Source of the DNA: Anaerolineae bacterium
GTDB lineage: Bacteria; Chloroflexota; Anaerolineae; 4572-78; J111
Assembly (NCBI GenBank): GCA_023151115.1
Contig: JAKLJP010000015.1
Coordinates: forward strand, 62,001 to 126,000
DNA: 64,000 nucleotides
Direction: 5' to 3'
A program made the position numbers and the translations under genes. The number at the start of each line of letters is the position of its first letter. The first letter of the stretch is position 1. Below, piece by piece: positions 62,447 to 64,000 of this stretch. The notes beneath the pieces were generated by a model. The model saw only the letters and a list, made by a program, of their open reading frames with translations. It was not told where the DNA came from and searched no databases.

Positions 62447-63505
62447 TTATTTAGCCGCTTCCGGCACAAAGGGCACTTCTAATTCACCGCTGATAATCTT
62501 GGCTTTGGCCTCTTCGACCTGCTTCAGCGCTTCCGGTGGGATTTTGTCGGCCAGCGCCGGGTTGACGGTCACATCCAGCGCACCCTCGGCAATGCCATAG
62601 CGATAATACGGCGCGTCGAATTTACCCTCTAGCGTACTCTTCATCATATCTTCAAACATGGGTTCCAGGTTCCAGATTAAGTTGACCAGTACCACGTCGG
62701 GGCCGTTCTCGGTCATGTCGCCCACGTAGCCGGTCACGAAGCCGCCTTTTTCCTTGGCTGCCTCAATCGCGCCGACGGTGGGCGCTTCGCCGCATTGGAT
62801 CCAAAAGTCAACGCCGGTATCGGCCTGAGCTAACGCCGCTTCTTTGCCTTTGGCCGCGTCGAGCCAATCGCCAATGGCTGTAGAGGTTACTTCGGCGTTG
62901 GGGTTGACCGTTTTGGCCCCGGCCAGCATCGCTTCGCCCATCGCGTGGCAGACCGGGATGTCGAAGCCATAAATTGCACCCAGCTTGCCGCTCTTAGAAA
63001 CATGCCCGGCAATGATGCCGACCAGATAGGCCGCCTCATAAAAAGGCTGGTCGTAATCGGCCACATTTTTGGCGGTGCGGTTGATACCCCCACCCCAGGC
63101 GAAATTGGTTTCGGGAAACTCCTGCGCCACCTCAAAAACGGCATCCTGATAGCTGAAGCTGTGGGCCACAATCATCTGGAAGCCTTTTTCGGCCAGCTCG
63201 CGCAGCACCCGGCCCACATCGGCGGGAGCCACACTTTCAGCATAGGTGGTCTCGTAGCCTTTGGCCTTCATGGCATTCAGGGCATTGAAGCCGGCCTCAT
63301 TCCACGAGTTGTCGTCAGGCGGGCCGATGATAATCAAGGCGAGTTTGCCTTTGCCCTCCGTGCTGGCCTCGGCCGGCGCAGCAGCTTCTTCTTTGGACTG
63401 GGTTGGTTCCGCTGGCACTGCCGGGGATGCTGCGCCACATGCTGTCAAGAGCAGCAAACTGACCAGCAATAACAAACTCCCGTAATAGGTGTAAAGCTTG
63501 TTCAT
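62447..63505 (-). CDS. BMP-family substrate-binding lipoprotein
   Basis: 352 residues. A lipoprotein signal with lipobox LLTAC (Cys23), a linker of Ala/Glu/Pro, then a PnrA/BMP fold (IIIGPPDDNSWNEAGFNALNAM, SFSYQDAVFEVAQEFPETNFAW, GIIAGHVSKSGKLGAIYGFD). Known members bind nucleosides or purine-like ligands. Delivers ligand to the permeases at 58593-60658; first transporter gene after the partial Rieske gene. Confidence 0.92.
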   Translation of the reverse strand: MNKLYTYYGSLLLLVSLLLLTACGAASPAVPAEPTQSKEEAAAPAEASTEGKGKLALIIIGPPDDNSWNEAGFNALNAMKAKGYETTYAESVAPADVGRVLRELAEKGFQMIVAHSFSYQDAVFEVAQEFPETNFAWGGGINRTAKNVADYDQPFYEAAYLVGIIAGHVSKSGKLGAIYGFDIPVCHAMGEAMLAGAKTVNPNAEVTSTAIGDWLDAAKGKEAALAQADTGVDFWIQCGEAPTVGAIEAAKEKGGFVTGYVGDMTENGPDVVLVNLIWNLEPMFEDMMKSTLEGKFDAPYYRYGIAEGALDVTVNPALADKIPPEALKQVEEAKAKIISGELEVPFVPEAAK

Positions 63506-63614
63506 GGTTTTCTCTTTCCTCTGAATAAATTGAGCATGATTTTTAAATTTTATAAAAATAAGATGACCTATCGTAAATCTTTTTGGGTGATTACCTCCTT
63601 ATCTTTTTGAAGGG

Positions 63615-64000
63615 TTAGGCCGTCCCAAAGGTCAGCCCTAATTGGTTCAACCATTTACGGTAAGCAATGGCTGTGCGGTCGCTGCGGAGATGCAATTCGG
63701 CTTGCAAGTCGAGGGGGAGCAGTTCTGGTCGCTGTGACTCGACAATGGGGCGGTCCTGGCTAAAAATTTTGTCCTGGTAAGCAATCAGCTCCGCTTCGGG
63801 TAGATCGTGCCCGTAATTCATGGCCATCCACATCCAGGCCGTGCTTTTTACAGTTTCATGAGGCGTAATCATTAAGAGAATCGAGAAGGATTGGCTGGAC
63901 TCTTTGAGCAGATAGGCGGTGAGCGGGCGATAGGCCCGGTAGGTGTAGGTCACCGTATCGCCGACGCCCGTGCCGTAGGGGTCAGGCTGATAAACCCGCA
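63615..64000 (-). CDS. Rieske non-heme iron oxygenase, paralogue 2 (5' part outside window)
   Basis: The last 128 or so residues are in the window and the frame stays open to position 64000. RVYQPDPYGTGVGDTVTYTYR matches RMWQPDPDGTGIGATVSYTFR of the 57391 gene, and the C-terminal VESQRPELLPLDLQAELHLR is identical in both. The Rieske and iron motifs would lie beyond the window. It precedes the BMP importer genes on the same strand. Confidence 0.85.
   Translation of the reverse strand, partial: RVYQPDPYGTGVGDTVTYTYRAYRPLTAYLLKESSQSFSILLMITPHETVKSTAWMWMAMNYGHDLPEAELIAYQDKIFSQDRPIVESQRPELLPLDLQAELHLRSDRTAIAYRKWLNQLGLTFGTA

Noticed and set aside
57391..64000. Composite transposon bounded by two Rieske copies
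   Set aside because: The copies are in the same orientation and diverged, with no transposase or terminal repeats; paralogy is simpler.

Overview
The window looks like a chromosomal segment of a Chloroflexota bacterium, probably Anaerolineae-like. This is inferred from gene content: an A2-type caa3 oxidase with a fused ctaA-ctaB, a DHH-CBS-CBS-poly(A) polymerase fusion, GT-C membrane proteins with Chloroflexota-style C-terminal beta domains, a BMP-type nucleoside-like ABC importer, and GAF/SpoIIE signalling proteins. No rRNA, tRNA, CRISPR array, phage or full insertion sequence was recognised.

Layout. 1-9.3 kb: four large polytopic membrane proteins (three GT39/DUF2142-like, one DUF2723) of probable surface glycosylation. 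9.4-12.9 kb: an HD phosphohydrolase, a GAF histidine kinase, a Fur-type regulator and a type III polyketide synthase. 13-19.9 kb: the caa3 oxidase locus, split into a plus-strand coxC-coxD pair and a minus-strand ctaC-ctaD-ctaAB unit with two small membrane proteins, meeting at a bidirectional terminator. 20.4-24.0 kb: a Nudix/winged-helix protein with two ADP-glucose pyrophosphorylase paralogues, the second lacking catalytic motif residues. 24.2-30 kb: FAD oxidoreductase, DMT transporter, VOC protein, HepT-MntA module and a GAF-SpoIIE phosphatase. 30-34.5 kb: moxR-DUF58-transglutaminase operon. 34.8-36.9 kb: cspA, a deoxynucleoside kinase and plsY.

37-53.4 kb is a single-direction glycerol/dihydroxyacetone locus: glpF-dhaK-dhaL-glpK-glpA-glpB-glpC-(methyltransferase)-glpK2-(membrane protein)-dhaM-ptsH-SorC regulator-panE-ptsI. 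It encodes uptake, both phosphorylation routes, G3P oxidation and the full PEP-EI-HPr-DhaM relay, with no sugar EII seen. A good promoter, a perfect 14-bp-arm palindrome just downstream, and a roughly 570-nt leader with mutually exclusive stems (antiterminator versus intrinsic terminator) precede glpF. glpK2 is a full-length paralogue whose catalytic Asp is Ser.

53.6-64 kb: thioredoxin, GNAT, the DHH/CBS/poly(A) polymerase, and a BMP ABC importer flanked by two Rieske oxygenase paralogues (the second cut by the window end).

Across the whole window, tandem 7-nt (sometimes 8-nt) repeats of many different unit sequences recur. Between genes they form inverted-repeat hairpins; inside the 1-6.8 kb membrane-protein genes they are translated as heptapeptide repeats. 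Short non-coding TIR elements are also frequent. These repeats, the glp leader and the two degenerate paralogues (glpK2, glgC2) are the most unusual content.
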